Shown here in pieces: positions 36,951 through 46,268 of a stretch of 64,000 nt of DNA (position 1 is the first letter of the stretch; each line of letters opens with the position of its first letter). The notes under the pieces were generated by a model that was not told where the DNA came from, did not search any database, and saw only the letters and a list, made by a program, of their open reading frames with translations. The DNA lies in contig NZ_QGKU01000038.1 in assembly GCF_003172915.1 (NCBI RefSeq), positions 62,001 to 126,000 of the forward strand, given 5' to 3'. Source of the DNA: Meridianimarinicoccus roseus (GTDB lineage Bacteria > Pseudomonadota > Alphaproteobacteria > Rhodobacterales > Rhodobacteraceae). The translations under genes were made by a program, and so were the position numbers.

Positions 36951-37451
36951 ATGACCGATACCACATTGACACGACCCGACGGCGGGGCCGGGCTGCTGAA
37001 CCTTGCCGGAACCGTCCTTGCGGCAGGCGCCATCGCGACCGTCGCCTTCGACATGTTCGGCCAGTCGATCAGCCCTTGGCTGGGCTTTGCGAACCTTGCC
37101 CCGGTACCGCTGGCCAACCAGGTGATCGGCGTCTTCTTCGGCCAGGGCTTCCTGCCGGGGGCGCATATGCTGCATTACCTGGCCGGGCTGGTCTTCTATC
37201 CGCTGGGCTGGCTGCTGGTGGCCGAACCGCTGCGCCGCCGCGTGCTGCCGCAACTGCCCTGGCTGGCCGGTGCTGTGGCCTACGGCGTGGGGCTGTGGAT
37301 CTTCGCGCTTTACATCATGGCGCATCTTATCGCGGGCAACCCGCCCTTTCTGGGCTTCACCGGGATTACATGGGTGGCGCTGGTCGGGCATGTGATCTTC
37401 GCTGTGGTGGCGGCGGCCGTGTTCCGCATCCGGGGCGTCGGTCGGGACTGA
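36951..37451 (+). CDS. Four-pass membrane protein, unknown
   Basis: 166 residues; not recognised. Four hydrophobic stretches are seen: about 14-40, 60-85, 97-120 and 138-160. FGQGFLPGAHMLHYLAGLV in the second and IMAHLIAGNPPF between the third and fourth hold histidines. The ATG at 36951 follows GAGGGAAAACAGGACC. It is transcribed against, and lies between, ilvI and ilvH. Confidence 0.6.
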   Translation: MTDTTLTRPDGGAGLLNLAGTVLAAGAIATVAFDMFGQSISPWLGFANLAPVPLANQVIGVFFGQGFLPGAHMLHYLAGLVFYPLGWLLVAEPLRRRVLPQLPWLAGAVAYGVGLWIFALYIMAHLIAGNPPFLGFTGITWVALVGHVIFAVVAAAVFRIRGVGRD

Positions 37452-37511
37452 CCGACCGAACATCATGAGACTTTGGGCTTTGGGGGCGCATTTCCAGCGA
37501 CCCCAAAATTT

Positions 37512-37739
37512 TCAGTTCCGCCATTTCTGGCCCAGTTGTTGGTCGAAGAGGCTCTCGGCAGACGCCATCGCGCTTTCGGTAGAACGAAACTGCAGATACT
37601 GACCATATCCTTGTTCGGCTACCCAAGCTATGAAGCTTGAGAATCTGGGCATTTCAGCCTGAGCGTAAGTTACACCAGTTTCAGTCGCCCATTCATCAAT
37701 GAGAGCACTTAGAGCGGTAAGAGCCTCTTCCTTTTCCAA
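37512..37739 (-). CDS. Hypothetical 75-residue protein, AT-rich
   Basis: Starts with TTG three bases after the ilvI stop. The product is acidic, with WATETGVTYAQAEMPRFSSF and QGYGQYLQFRSTESAMASAE stretches; no domain recognised. Codons ending in A or T are common, unlike the strong GC-ending bias of both neighbours, so the gene may be a recent arrival. Translation may be coupled to ilvI. Without a clear ribosome site its expression is uncertain. Confidence 0.5.
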   Translation of the reverse strand: MEKEEALTALSALIDEWATETGVTYAQAEMPRFSSFIAWVAEQGYGQYLQFRSTESAMASAESLFDQQLGQKWRN

Positions 37740-37742
37740 TGG

Positions 37743-39494
37743 TTAAACCAGCACGCCGCCTTCGGCTCCGATCACGCCCTGCGTCTGCGCATCGCCCAGC
37801 AGCATCTCGTTATGGGCCTTGCCTGACGGGATCATCGGGAAGCAGTTTTCGTGCTTCTCGACCAGGCAGTCGAAGATCACCGGGCCGTCATGGTCCAGCA
37901 TCTCCATGATCGCGTCGTCCAGATCGGCGGGATCCTTGCACAGGATGCCCTTGCAGCCGAACGCCTCGGCCAGCTTGACGAAATCGGGCAGCGCCTCGGA
38001 CCAGGACTGACTGTAGCGTTCGCCGTGCAGCAATTCCTGCCATTGCCGCACCATCCCGAGCCGTTCGTTGTTCAGAATGAACTGCTTGACCGGCAGGCGG
38101 AACTGCACCGCCGTGCCCATTTCCTGCATGTTCATCAGCCAGGACGCTTCGCCCGCCACGTTGATGACCAGCGCGTCTGGATGCGCCACCTGGGTGCCGA
38201 TGGAGGCGGGGATGCCGTAGCCCATCGTGCCCAGGCCGCCCGAGGTCATCCAGCGGTTCGGCGCCTCGAACCCGAGATATTGCGCGGCCCACATCTGGTG
38301 CTGGCCGACCTCGGTGCAGATGTAGCGGTCGCGGTCCTTGGTAAGCGCCTCAAGACGCTCCAACGCGTATTGCGGCTTGATGACGGTTTCTGAATTCTTG
38401 TAGCTCAGGCAGCGCACCTCGCGCCATTCGCTGATCTGCGCCCACCATTTCGGCAGGGCCGCCGCGTTGGTCTTGCGCCCGCGTGCCTTCCAGACCTTCA
38501 GAACATCCTCGAGTATGTGGCCCACGTCGCCGATGATCGGCACGTCTGCATGGATCACCTTGTTGATCGACGAGGGGTCGATGTCGATATGAACCTTGCG
38601 CGACCCCGGCGAGAAGTCCTGCACACGGCCCGTGATCCGGTCGTCGAAGCGCGCACCGATGTTGATCATCAGATCGCAGCCGTGCATGGCGAGGTTCGCT
38701 TCGTAGAGGCCGTGCATTCCCAGCATGCCCAGCCAGTTGTCGCCGGACGCTGGATAAGCGCCAAGGCCCATCAGCGTGGAAGTGATCGGAAAGCCGGTGG
38801 CCGCCACCAGTTCGCGAAGCAGCTGGCTGGCCGCCGGGCCGGAGTTGATGACGCCGCCGCCGGTGTAGAAGATCGGCCGCTCGGCGGTTTCGATCATCTC
38901 GACCATGCGGGTGATCTGCTCGATGTCGCCCTTCACGCGCGGCTGGTAATGCTTGGTGCGTGCGCGATCCTTCGCGGTGTAGTCGGAGGTGGCGAACTGC
39001 ACGTCCTTGGGAATGTCGACCAGAACCGGGCCGGGTCGGCCATGGGTGGCGACATGGAACGCCTGATGAATCACGTCGGACAAGTCCTTCGTGTCCTTCA
39101 CGAGCCAGTTATGCTTCGTGCAGGGCCGGGTGATGCCGACGGTGTCGGCTTCCTGGAAGGCGTCGTTGCCGATCATGAAGGTTGGCACCTGGCCCGACAG
39201 CACGATGATCGGGATGCTGTCCATCAGCGCATCGGTGAGGCCCGTCACGGCGTTGGTCGCGCCGGGGCCGGAGGTCACCAGTGCCACACCCGGCTTGCCG
39301 GTGGACCGCGCATAACCTTCGGCGGCATGAACAGCGCCCTGTTCGTGACGCACGAGGATGTGGCGAATGTCGTTCTGCTGGAAGATCTCGTCATAGATCG
39401 GAAGCACCGCGCCGCCCGGATAGCCGAATACCACATCGACACCCTGATCCTTCAGGGCCTGAACCACCATCTTGGCGCCGCTCATCTGGGTCAT
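37743..39494 (-). CDS. ilvI: Acetolactate synthase large subunit
   Basis: Thiamine-diphosphate enzyme that condenses pyruvate with pyruvate or 2-oxobutyrate, first step of valine, leucine and isoleucine synthesis. 583 residues: catalytic-glutamate region FGYPGGAVLPIYDEI and VRHEQGAVHAAEGYAR, GRPGPVLVDIPKDVQ, the FAD/middle domain, and the C-terminal ThDP motif beginning GTMGYGIPASIG with VAGEASWLMNMQE (GDG-type motif here GEA) and FILNNERLGMVRQWQ. Preceded by a leader peptide and attenuator. Confidence 0.96.
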   Translation of the reverse strand: MTQMSGAKMVVQALKDQGVDVVFGYPGGAVLPIYDEIFQQNDIRHILVRHEQGAVHAAEGYARSTGKPGVALVTSGPGATNAVTGLTDALMDSIPIIVLSGQVPTFMIGNDAFQEADTVGITRPCTKHNWLVKDTKDLSDVIHQAFHVATHGRPGPVLVDIPKDVQFATSDYTAKDRARTKHYQPRVKGDIEQITRMVEMIETAERPIFYTGGGVINSGPAASQLLRELVAATGFPITSTLMGLGAYPASGDNWLGMLGMHGLYEANLAMHGCDLMINIGARFDDRITGRVQDFSPGSRKVHIDIDPSSINKVIHADVPIIGDVGHILEDVLKVWKARGRKTNAAALPKWWAQISEWREVRCLSYKNSETVIKPQYALERLEALTKDRDRYICTEVGQHQMWAAQYLGFEAPNRWMTSGGLGTMGYGIPASIGTQVAHPDALVINVAGEASWLMNMQEMGTAVQFRLPVKQFILNNERLGMVRQWQELLHGERYSQSWSEALPDFVKLAEAFGCKGILCKDPADLDDAIMEMLDHDGPVIFDCLVEKHENCFPMIPSGKAHNEMLLGDAQTQGVIGAEGGVLV

Positions 39495-39536
39495 CTTCTC
39501 GCTCCGTTTCCATCACGCGGTTTTCGTGGCTGCCAT

Positions 39537-39571
39537 AAAAAAACCCCCGGTGTTACTCGGGGGCGCATGGG
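39537..39571 (-). promoter_or_regulatory. Attenuator terminator and antiterminator arm of ilvI
   Basis: Reading the minus strand, CCCCCG (39563-39558) pairs with CGGGGG (39549-39544) across an 8-base loop and seven T follow (39543-39537), an intrinsic terminator 43 bases before ilvI. The segment CCCATGCGCC (39571-39562), which runs into the terminator 5' arm, is a perfect 10-bp match to GGCGCATGGG (39604-39595) inside the leader peptide frame, giving an alternative antiterminator. Confidence 0.8.
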
Positions 39572-39587
39572 AAGAATATGGGTGCCG

Positions 39588-39635
39588 TTACCGGCCCATG
39601 CGCCATCTTTCCAGGTCTACGACAAGGATCGTCAT
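39588..39635 (-). CDS. ilvI leader peptide
   Basis: A 15-residue frame, MTILVVDLERWRMGR, begins at the ATG at 39635 behind an AGGAG ribosome site and ends with TAA at 39588. The run Ile-Leu-Val-Val then Leu is what a leader sensing branched-chain aminoacyl-tRNA supply would have. It stands directly before the attenuator of ilvI. Confidence 0.8.
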   Translation of the reverse strand: MTILVVDLERWRMGR

Positions 39636-39795
39636 CTTTCCGTCTCCTACCACGACTTGCCTCTTAAGACGGCAGTGCAGGGGCGTCAACCGCCAAAAGC
39701 CCGTTCAATCTGTCGCGGGAAGGGAATTTGCCGAAACAAAAGAACGCAAAGGCGGGGCCGAAAGTTCTTTTCCGCGCGGTGCCGCGAAACACCCC

Positions 39796-39829
39796 CGCGC
39801 GCAGCCCCCCAAAGGGACGGCTGCGCGCG
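39796..39829 (-). terminator. Hairpin after gyrA
   Basis: Eleven-bp perfect arms CGCGCGCAGCC (39796-39806) and GGCTGCGCGCG (39819-39829), 21 bases after the gyrA stop on the minus strand. No T run follows, so a strict intrinsic terminator is uncertain. Confidence 0.5.
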
Positions 39830-39850
39830 AGGGGCGTGGCGTTGCGGGGA

Positions 39851-42634
39851 TCACTCGGCGCTGGGTGCGGGGGCGGCGCCGTCTTCGCCACCGGTGTCCG
39901 GCACGTCGTCTTCGGGTTGCTCGGCGATCCACGCCACCGACACGACCTGTTCGCCTTTCGCTGTATTGAACACCCGCACGCCACCCGCCGCACGGGAGCG
40001 GAAGGAAATGCCGTTCACAGGGCATCGGATCGACTGGCCGGTCGAAGTGGCCAGCATTATCTGATCGTCCAGTTCCACCGGGAAGCTGGTGACGATCGGC
40101 CCGCCGCGCATCGCGCGGTCCATCGCCGTCACGCCCATCCCGCCACGCCCGCGCACCGGGTAGTCGTGGCTGGAACTGAGCTTGCCGGAACCGCCCGCCG
40201 TTACCGTGACCAAAAGATGTTCGGCCGCCGACATCTCGGCATAGACCTCCTGGCTGAGAGCGACATCGGCCACGGCCTCGTCGTCATCGTCTGCCTCGGG
40301 TTCGTCCACCATGCCCTCGATCGCGCGCCGCATCTTCAGATAGGCGGCACGCTGTTCCGGGCTGGCTTCGAAATGCCGGATCACCGACATCGACACGACC
40401 TCGTCACCCTCGGCGAGCCGGATGCCGCGCACGCCCAGCGAGGCGCGACTGTTGAACACGCGTACGTCGGTTGTGGGGAAGCGGATCGCGCGGCCCATGC
40501 GCGTGACCAGCATAACGTCGTCATCTTCGGAACAGATGCGTGCGTTGATCAGCCGCGTGCCTGCATCCTCGTCCTCGAACTTCATGGCGATCTTGCCGTT
40601 GCGCATGACATTGGTGAAATCCGACAGCCGGTTGCGCCGCACCGTGCCCGCCGAGGTGGCGAAGACGATCTGCAGGTCGCCCCAGTCCGCCTCGTCGCGG
40701 TCAACCGGCATGATCGCCGCGATCGACACGCCCGTAGCGATGGGCAGCACGTTCACCAGTGCCTTCCCTCGCGAGGCGCGCCCACCCTGCGGCAAGCGCC
40801 ATGTCTTGATCTTGTAGACCATCCCGTCCGTGGTGAAGAACAGAAGCTGGGTGTGCGTGTTCGCGACGAACAGGGTGGTGACGACATCGTCGTCCTTCAT
40901 GTTCATGCCGGCAAGGCCCTTGCCGCCGCGCTTCTGGGCGCGGAATTCCGCCAGCGGCGTGCGCTTGATGTAGCCGGACTGGGTGATCGTGACGACCATG
41001 TCCTCACGTTCGATCAGGTCCTCGTCTTCCATGTCGCCGGACCAGTCCACGATCTCGGTGCGGCGGGGCACCGCGAACTGGTCGCGCACGTCGCGCAATT
41101 CATCCTTGATGATGCTCATGATCCGGTCGCGCGAGCGCAGGATCGCAAGGTAGTCCTTTATCTTCGCGGCCAGATCTTCCAACTCGTCCGTGACTTCCTT
41201 CACGCCCAGTTGCGTGAGGCGCTGCAAGCGCAGGTCAAGGATCGCGCGCGCCTGCGTTTCGGACAGGTAGTAGGTGCCATCCTCGTTCATCGTATGCGAC
41301 GGATCGTCGATCAGCCGGATATAGTCGGCGATGTCGGTGGCGGGCCAGCGCCGTTCCATAAGCCGGGCCCGCGCCTCGGCGGCATCGGCGGAGGCGCGGA
41401 TCGTCGCCACCACCTCGTCGACATTGCTGACCGCCACCGCCAGACCACAAAGCACGTGAGACCGTTCACGCGCCTTGCGCAGATCGAAGGCGGTTCTCCG
41501 CGCGACCACCTGTTCGCGGAATTCGATGAACGAGGTGAGGAACTTGCGCAGCGTCAGTTGTTCTGGGCGGCCACCGTTGAGCGCCAGCATGTTGCAGCCG
41601 AAGGAAGTCTGCATCTGGGTGAAGCGATAGAGCTGGTTGAGCACCACGTCGGGCGTCGCGTCGCGCTTCAGCTCGATCACCACGCGGACCCCGACGCGGT
41701 CGGATTCGTCCTGCACATGGGCGATGCCGTCCAGCTTCTTCTCGCGCACGAGATCGGCGATCTTCTCGATCATCGAGGCCTTGTTCACCTGGTAAGGGAT
41801 TTCATCCAGGATAATGCCGTACCGGTCCTTGCGGATTTCCTCGATCCTGGTCTTGGCGCGGATGATGACGCTGCCACGTCCTTCCAGGTAAGCCTTGCGC
41901 GCCCCGGAGCGGCCCAGCATGATACCGCCGGTCGGGAAATCCGGCCCGGGAATGTACTGCATCAGGTCGATGGATTCGAGATCCGGCTGGTCGATCAACG
42001 CCAGCGTCGCGTCGATCACCTCGCCCAGATTGTGGGGCGGAATATTGGTCGCCATACCCACGGCGATGCCACCCGCGCCGTTGACAAGCATGTTGGGAAA
42101 GCGCGCTGGAAGGACAGTGGGTTCGAGGTCCTTGCCGTCGTAATTGTCCTGGAAATCCACCGTCTCCTTCTCGATGTCGGCGAGAAGGGATTGCGCGGGC
42201 TTGTCCATCCGCACTTCGGTGTAGCGCATCGCCGCCGGGTTGTCGCCATCCATGGACCCGAAGTTGCCTTGTCCGTCCAGCAGCGGCAGCGACATGGAGA
42301 AGTCCTGCGCCATGCGCACGAGCGCGTCGTAGATCGCGCTGTCGCCATGCGGGTGGTACTTGCCCATGACGTCGCCGACAGGGCGCGCGGACTTGCGATA
42401 GGGCTTGTCATGCGTGTTGCCGGTTTCGTGCATTGCATAAAGAATGCGCCGATGCACAGGTTTCAGGCCGTCGCGCAGGTCGGGGATGGCGCGGCTGACG
42501 ATCACGCTCATGGCGTAGTCGAGATACGACGCCTTCATCTCGTCGGCGATGGAAATCGTCGGGCCATGCGGGGCCGCAGGCTGGCCTTCGGGAATTTCGC
42601 TATCGTTTTCGGGGGGGTCCGGCGTGTCGTTCAA
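39851..42634 (-). CDS. gyrA: DNA gyrase subunit A
   Basis: Type II topoisomerase subunit that cuts and rejoins DNA; 927 residues. [20 protein letters not shown] opens the winged-helix domain; the quinolone region reads [17 protein letters not shown] with Ser and Asp at the usual resistance positions (susceptible type), and the catalytic Tyr is in AAMRYTEVR. The GyrA-box QKRGGKG is at about 565. The C-terminal beta-pinwheel carries an acidic insert ([11 protein letters not shown]). The start is TTG at 42634 behind AAGGCGAG; an ATG start would cut the conserved N terminus. Confidence 0.96.
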   Translation of the reverse strand: MNDTPDPPENDSEIPEGQPAAPHGPTISIADEMKASYLDYAMSVIVSRAIPDLRDGLKPVHRRILYAMHETGNTHDKPYRKSARPVGDVMGKYHPHGDSAIYDALVRMAQDFSMSLPLLDGQGNFGSMDGDNPAAMRYTEVRMDKPAQSLLADIEKETVDFQDNYDGKDLEPTVLPARFPNMLVNGAGGIAVGMATNIPPHNLGEVIDATLALIDQPDLESIDLMQYIPGPDFPTGGIMLGRSGARKAYLEGRGSVIIRAKTRIEEIRKDRYGIILDEIPYQVNKASMIEKIADLVREKKLDGIAHVQDESDRVGVRVVIELKRDATPDVVLNQLYRFTQMQTSFGCNMLALNGGRPEQLTLRKFLTSFIEFREQVVARRTAFDLRKARERSHVLCGLAVAVSNVDEVVATIRASADAAEARARLMERRWPATDIADYIRLIDDPSHTMNEDGTYYLSETQARAILDLRLQRLTQLGVKEVTDELEDLAAKIKDYLAILRSRDRIMSIIKDELRDVRDQFAVPRRTEIVDWSGDMEDEDLIEREDMVVTITQSGYIKRTPLAEFRAQKRGGKGLAGMNMKDDDVVTTLFVANTHTQLLFFTTDGMVYKIKTWRLPQGGRASRGKALVNVLPIATGVSIAAIMPVDRDEADWGDLQIVFATSAGTVRRNRLSDFTNVMRNGKIAMKFEDEDAGTRLINARICSEDDDVMLVTRMGRAIRFPTTDVRVFNSRASLGVRGIRLAEGDEVVSMSVIRHFEASPEQRAAYLKMRRAIEGMVDEPEADDDDEAVADVALSQEVYAEMSAAEHLLVTVTAGGSGKLSSSHDYPVRGRGGMGVTAMDRAMRGGPIVTSFPVELDDQIMLATSTGQSIRCPVNGISFRSRAAGGVRVFNTAKGEQVVSVAWIAEQPEDDVPDTGGEDGAAPAPSAE

Positions 42635-42824
42635 CTGTCTCGCCTTTACTGCTCTGGCGCATTGCTTGCTTGGGCAAAGCTATATCACCGGCGGGCGAAA
42701 GGGGGCAAGGCGCGTGTCGCGAAACCGTCATCAGCCGCGGTGGGGGAGTGCTAACACACTGAGTATATTGATTATTAAAGCGACTCGGGCATGATCAAAA
42801 GCTGCAGTAGCAGAAAGGATCATC

Positions 42825-43094
42825 ATGGACCACCACGAGACCGAGTTGATGCTTCAGGGGTACGGGCTGACCACGGCGGAACTGTTCTACCGCATGCCCG
42901 ACTATCGCAGCGTTCTGAACAGTTTCGTCTGGCAGGAATACGATCTTGCGCCGGACCACCCCAAGCTGTTCGGGTTCATCGAATTCTGGCAGAAGGAAAT
43001 CGAAGGCCCGCTGCATTCGGTGCGCTTCACCCATCGCAAGATGATAGCACCGGGGGAGTGGCGCAACGTGACCGGGGAATTCACCCTGCATTAG
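42825..43094 (+). CDS. usg: Usg-family protein
   Basis: 89 residues matching the alphaproteobacterial Usg family: LMLQGYGLTTAELFYRMPDY, LNSFVWQEYDLAPDHPKL and GEWRNVTGEF. Often found near tryptophan genes; function unknown. The ATG at 42825 follows AGAAAGGATCATC. The 190-base spacer shared with gyrA holds an AT-rich stretch near 42755-42780 suitable for a promoter. Confidence 0.85.
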   Translation: MDHHETELMLQGYGLTTAELFYRMPDYRSVLNSFVWQEYDLAPDHPKLFGFIEFWQKEIEGPLHSVRFTHRKMIAPGEWRNVTGEFTLH

Positions 43095-43110
43095 GCCGTG
43101 TGCGGCGGCG

Positions 43111-43617
43111 TCAGGCGCGGGCGCGCAGCGCCGCCAGCCAGAGCCCGGCCAGAAACAGAGAGATCACCGCGTTCCAGCTTGCCATCGACAGGCCCAGCAT
43201 CGACCAGACCACCTCGTCGCACATCACGAGGTTGACCGGAGCGTCCGTGCTCAGCAGGTCGGCGCCAGACAGACCGCCAAGGCCGGAACCGCGTCCGGTG
43301 CAGCTGTCGGGGCCGGGCCACCAGCCGCGTTCGATCCCTGTATGGTAGATTCCGAAAGCGGCGGTGGTGGTCGCCGCCAGTGCCCCGAGCGCGATGACCG
43401 CACGGTGCAGCCGGAGCGGCAGGCTGCCGATCAGCAGTGCGAGGATGACCGCGAAGGCGTGGGGCCAGCGTTGCCAGATGCAGATCGGGCAGGGTGGCAA
43501 ACCCCCCAAATATTGGAACGACCAGGCGCCCAGCAGCATGGCGGCGGACCCCGCCCCGGCAATGAAGGCGAGGGATTGGGCCGCCGCGCCCTGTGCGTGT
43601 TCCGACGGAAGTCTCAT
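43111..43617 (-). CDS. dsbB: DsbB-family disulfide oxidoreductase
   Basis: 168 residues with four membrane segments. The first cysteine pair is PPCPICIWQRWPH (about 42-54); the second loop holds DSCTGRGSG and VMCDEVVW. These are the quinone-linked pairs that reoxidise DsbA. Start overlaps the DedA-like stop by 4 bases (ATGA). Confidence 0.88.
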   Translation of the reverse strand: MRLPSEHAQGAAAQSLAFIAGAGSAAMLLGAWSFQYLGGLPPCPICIWQRWPHAFAVILALLIGSLPLRLHRAVIALGALAATTTAAFGIYHTGIERGWWPGPDSCTGRGSGLGGLSGADLLSTDAPVNLVMCDEVVWSMLGLSMASWNAVISLFLAGLWLAALRARA

Positions 43618-44192
43618 AGGAATTTCACCACGTAGAAGCCACCCAGAAGGAGGATAACGAAGAGCGTGAACATCAGCCCCATCCGCTTTTCGATAAAATC
43701 GCGGATCGGTGCACCGAATTTCCAAAGAAGCGCCGCGACCACGAAGAAGCGAAGCGCGCGCGCAACCGCAGATGCCACGATGAACACCGTCAGTGAAAGC
43801 CCGGTCGATCCCGACAGGATCGTGATAACCTTGTAGGGGAAGGGCGTGACCCCCGCGATCAGGACTGCCCAGGCCCCCCATTCGTTGTAACGCAGGGCGA
43901 AGTCGTCGAAATACTTGTCCTTGCCATAGAACTCCAGCACCGGTCGGCCGACGCTGTCGAACAGACCCCAGCCGATGTAATATCCCATCAGGCCGCCCAG
44001 CACGGAACTGACCGTCGCCACGCCCGCGATCAGCCACGCGCGGCGCGGCGCGGCAAGGATCATCGGGATCATGAGGATGTCCGGCGGGATGGGAAACACC
44101 GAGCTTTCTATGAAAGCCACGACGGCCAGCGCGACCAACGCGTAGCGGCTTTCGGCAAGGCCCATCGTCCAGTTGTACAAACCGCGGATCAT
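43614..44192 (-). CDS. DedA/YqaA-family membrane protein
   Basis: 192 residues, VTT/SNARE-associated type. ALVALAVVAFIESSVFPIPPDI, GGLMGYYIGWGLFDSVG, GKDKYFDDF and ILIAGVTPFPYKVITILSG (as VLIAGVTPFPYK) are family marks, with the conserved Glu and Pro-Phe-Pro. Likely involved in membrane homeostasis or lipid flipping. Co-transcribed with dsbB. Confidence 0.85.
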   Translation of the reverse strand: MIRGLYNWTMGLAESRYALVALAVVAFIESSVFPIPPDILMIPMILAAPRRAWLIAGVATVSSVLGGLMGYYIGWGLFDSVGRPVLEFYGKDKYFDDFALRYNEWGAWAVLIAGVTPFPYKVITILSGSTGLSLTVFIVASAVARALRFFVVAALLWKFGAPIRDFIEKRMGLMFTLFVILLLGGFYVVKFL

Positions 44193-44328
44193 GAAACACC
44201 TCTTCGTGCGAAATGGCTATGGCCGCTCGCCGGGCTTCGGTCAAGGCGGATGCGCGGGCAGAATGGCGTTGCAGCCTTGCGAGCCGCCGGGTTAGACGCG
44301 CCCAACATCAACAGGCGGGGCGACCGCG

Positions 44329-44919
44329 ATGACGCACGGCACGGCAACGGGGACCGGACGGATCGGTCGGGTGATTGAACGGGTCTCGCAGGGGTTGGCC
44401 CTCGCGGGCGGGCTTGTGCTGGTCGGGATGGCCTGCGTCACTGTCGGCTCGGTGATCGGCCGGGCGTTGTCGCCCTTCGGGCTGGCGCCGGTGACAGGCG
44501 ATTTTGAACTGGTGCAACTGGGTTGTGCCATTGCGGTCTTCTGGTTCCTTCCGTTGTGCCAGTTGCGGCGCGGCAACGTCACGGTGGACCTTCTGTCGGA
44601 GCGGTTCGGTCCGCGCGGCCATGCGCTGCTTGGGCTTTTGGGCAATGTCGCGCTGACGCTTTGCAGCGGTGTGATCGCGCTGCAACTGGCCCGTGGCTTT
44701 GGCGAGAAGTTCCCGCATGGCGGCCCGGCACTGCGCGACGCGCTTGGTCTTGGCGCGCCGCCCTTCTTTCCCGAGACGACCTATGAATTGCAGCTTCCGG
44801 TGTGGGTGCCGTATGCGCTGGCGCTGTTGGGCGCGGTCTGGCTTGTTGCCGTATGCGCCTATACCGTGGCGCGTTCGGTACGCTGGGTTGCCCGCGGCGC
44901 AGAGGAACCGGCCGTATGA
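44329..44919 (+). CDS. dctQ: TRAP transporter small membrane subunit
   Basis: 196 residues with four membrane segments, DctQ type: GLVLVGMACVTVGSVIGRAL, GDFELVQLGCAIAVFWFLP and the QLRRGNVTVDLLSERFGPRG loop. Works with DctM in sodium-driven uptake of organic acids. Its stop overlaps the dctM start by 4 bases. No DctP binding protein is in the window, so the substrate is unknown. Confidence 0.9.
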   Translation: MTHGTATGTGRIGRVIERVSQGLALAGGLVLVGMACVTVGSVIGRALSPFGLAPVTGDFELVQLGCAIAVFWFLPLCQLRRGNVTVDLLSERFGPRGHALLGLLGNVALTLCSGVIALQLARGFGEKFPHGGPALRDALGLGAPPFFPETTYELQLPVWVPYALALLGAVWLVAVCAYTVARSVRWVARGAEEPAV

Positions 44920-46268
44920 GCGGTCTCGCCCTCGCACTTGGCGGATTCGCGGTGATGCTGGGCGCGATCTTCCTGCGTCTGCCCATCGCGGCGGCGATGG
45001 GGCTGACCGGGTTCCTGGGGACGTGGATCGTCACCGGCACGCCGAACGGCACGCTGAGCCAGCTCAAGACGCTCAGCTTCGACACGTTCGCCAACTATTC
45101 GCTGTCGATCGTCCCGCTGTTCCTGCTGATGGGGCAGATCGCATCAAAATCTGGGATGAGCGCGGCGCTGTTCCGCGGGGCAGCCGCGCTGGTCGGGCAT
45201 CGTGGCGGCGGCATGGCGATCGCCGCGGTCGGCGCGTCGGCGGGGTTCGGTGCGGTTTGCGGATCGTCGCTGGCCACCGCGTCGACCATGGGGCAGGTGG
45301 CTCTGCCGGAACTGCGCCGCCGCGGGTACTCCGACGGACTGAGCACCGGGGTGGTGGCGGCAGGCGGCACGCTGGGTATCCTTATTCCGCCTTCGGTGAT
45401 CCTCGTGATCTACGCGATCCTGACGGAACAGAACATCGTCAAGATGTTCGCCGCGGCGCTGGTGCCGGGGCTGCTGGCCGTGCTGGGCTATGTGCTGACG
45501 GTGCGCGTCATGGTGTGGCGCGATCCCGCCTCAGCGCCGCGCGCGCCGCGCATGGCCGGGCCTGAACGGCTGGCCGCGCTGTTGCAGGTCTGGCCGGTGG
45601 TCGCGATCTTCTCCCTGGTGATGGGTGGCATTGTCGCCGACTGGAACTGGGTACGGCCCGGTGTGCAGGCATTGTTCACGCCGACCGAAGGCGCGGCGGT
45701 CGGCGTGTTGGCAACGGCGCTGGCGGCGCTGGCGATGGGCGGTCTGACGGTGCGCGATTTGATCGACGCGGTGCTGGAGACGGCCGTCGCGAGCGGGCTG
45801 ATCTTCGCCATCCTTCTGGGCGCGCAGGTGTTCAACACGTTCCTTGCGTTCACCCAGGCACCGCAGGCCTTGGCCGAATGGGTCACCGCGCAGGGTGCCG
45901 CGCCGCTGACGGTGCTGGTGCTGATGCTGCTGTGCTATCTTGGGCTTGGCTGCGTGATGGACAGCCTGTCGATGATCCTGCTGACGATCCCGGTGTTCTT
46001 CCCGATCGTGCAAGGCCTCGACTTCGGGCTGGGCCCGGAGGGCACGGCGATCTGGTTCGGTGTGCTCGCGCTGATCGTGGTGGAAGTCGGGCTTATCACG
46101 CCGCCGGTGGGGCTCAACCTTTTCATCATCAACCGCATCGCGGGCGACGTTCCGCTTGGCGTGACCTATCGCGGCGTTGCGCCCTTCATCGTGTCGGACC
46201 TGCTGCGCGTCGCGCTTCTGGTGGCGTTTCCGGGCTTGTCCCTGTGGCTTGTCGGCCTGATCGGTTGA
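44916..46268 (+). CDS. dctM: TRAP transporter large membrane subunit
   Basis: 450 residues, about 12 membrane segments, DctM family: FLRLPIAAAMGLTGFLG, FLLMGQIASKSGMSAALF, GSSLATASTMGQVALPELRRRGY, AAGGTLGILIPPSVILVIYA, FTPTEGAAVG and the C-terminal ITPPVGLNLF. It forms the ion-coupled channel with DctQ. Same operon as dctQ. Confidence 0.94.
   Translation: MSGLALALGGFAVMLGAIFLRLPIAAAMGLTGFLGTWIVTGTPNGTLSQLKTLSFDTFANYSLSIVPLFLLMGQIASKSGMSAALFRGAAALVGHRGGGMAIAAVGASAGFGAVCGSSLATASTMGQVALPELRRRGYSDGLSTGVVAAGGTLGILIPPSVILVIYAILTEQNIVKMFAAALVPGLLAVLGYVLTVRVMVWRDPASAPRAPRMAGPERLAALLQVWPVVAIFSLVMGGIVADWNWVRPGVQALFTPTEGAAVGVLATALAALAMGGLTVRDLIDAVLETAVASGLIFAILLGAQVFNTFLAFTQAPQALAEWVTAQGAAPLTVLVLMLLCYLGLGCVMDSLSMILLTIPVFFPIVQGLDFGLGPEGTAIWFGVLALIVVEVGLITPPVGLNLFIINRIAGDVPLGVTYRGVAPFIVSDLLRVALLVAFPGLSLWLVGLIG

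Noticed and set aside
39728-42754. 1008-residue open frame opposite gyrA
   Set aside because: Pure antisense shadow of a GC-rich gene; no motif, and gyrA on the other strand is certain. The same holds for the long frames opposite gatA (24692-26671) and nrdJ (48431-50455).
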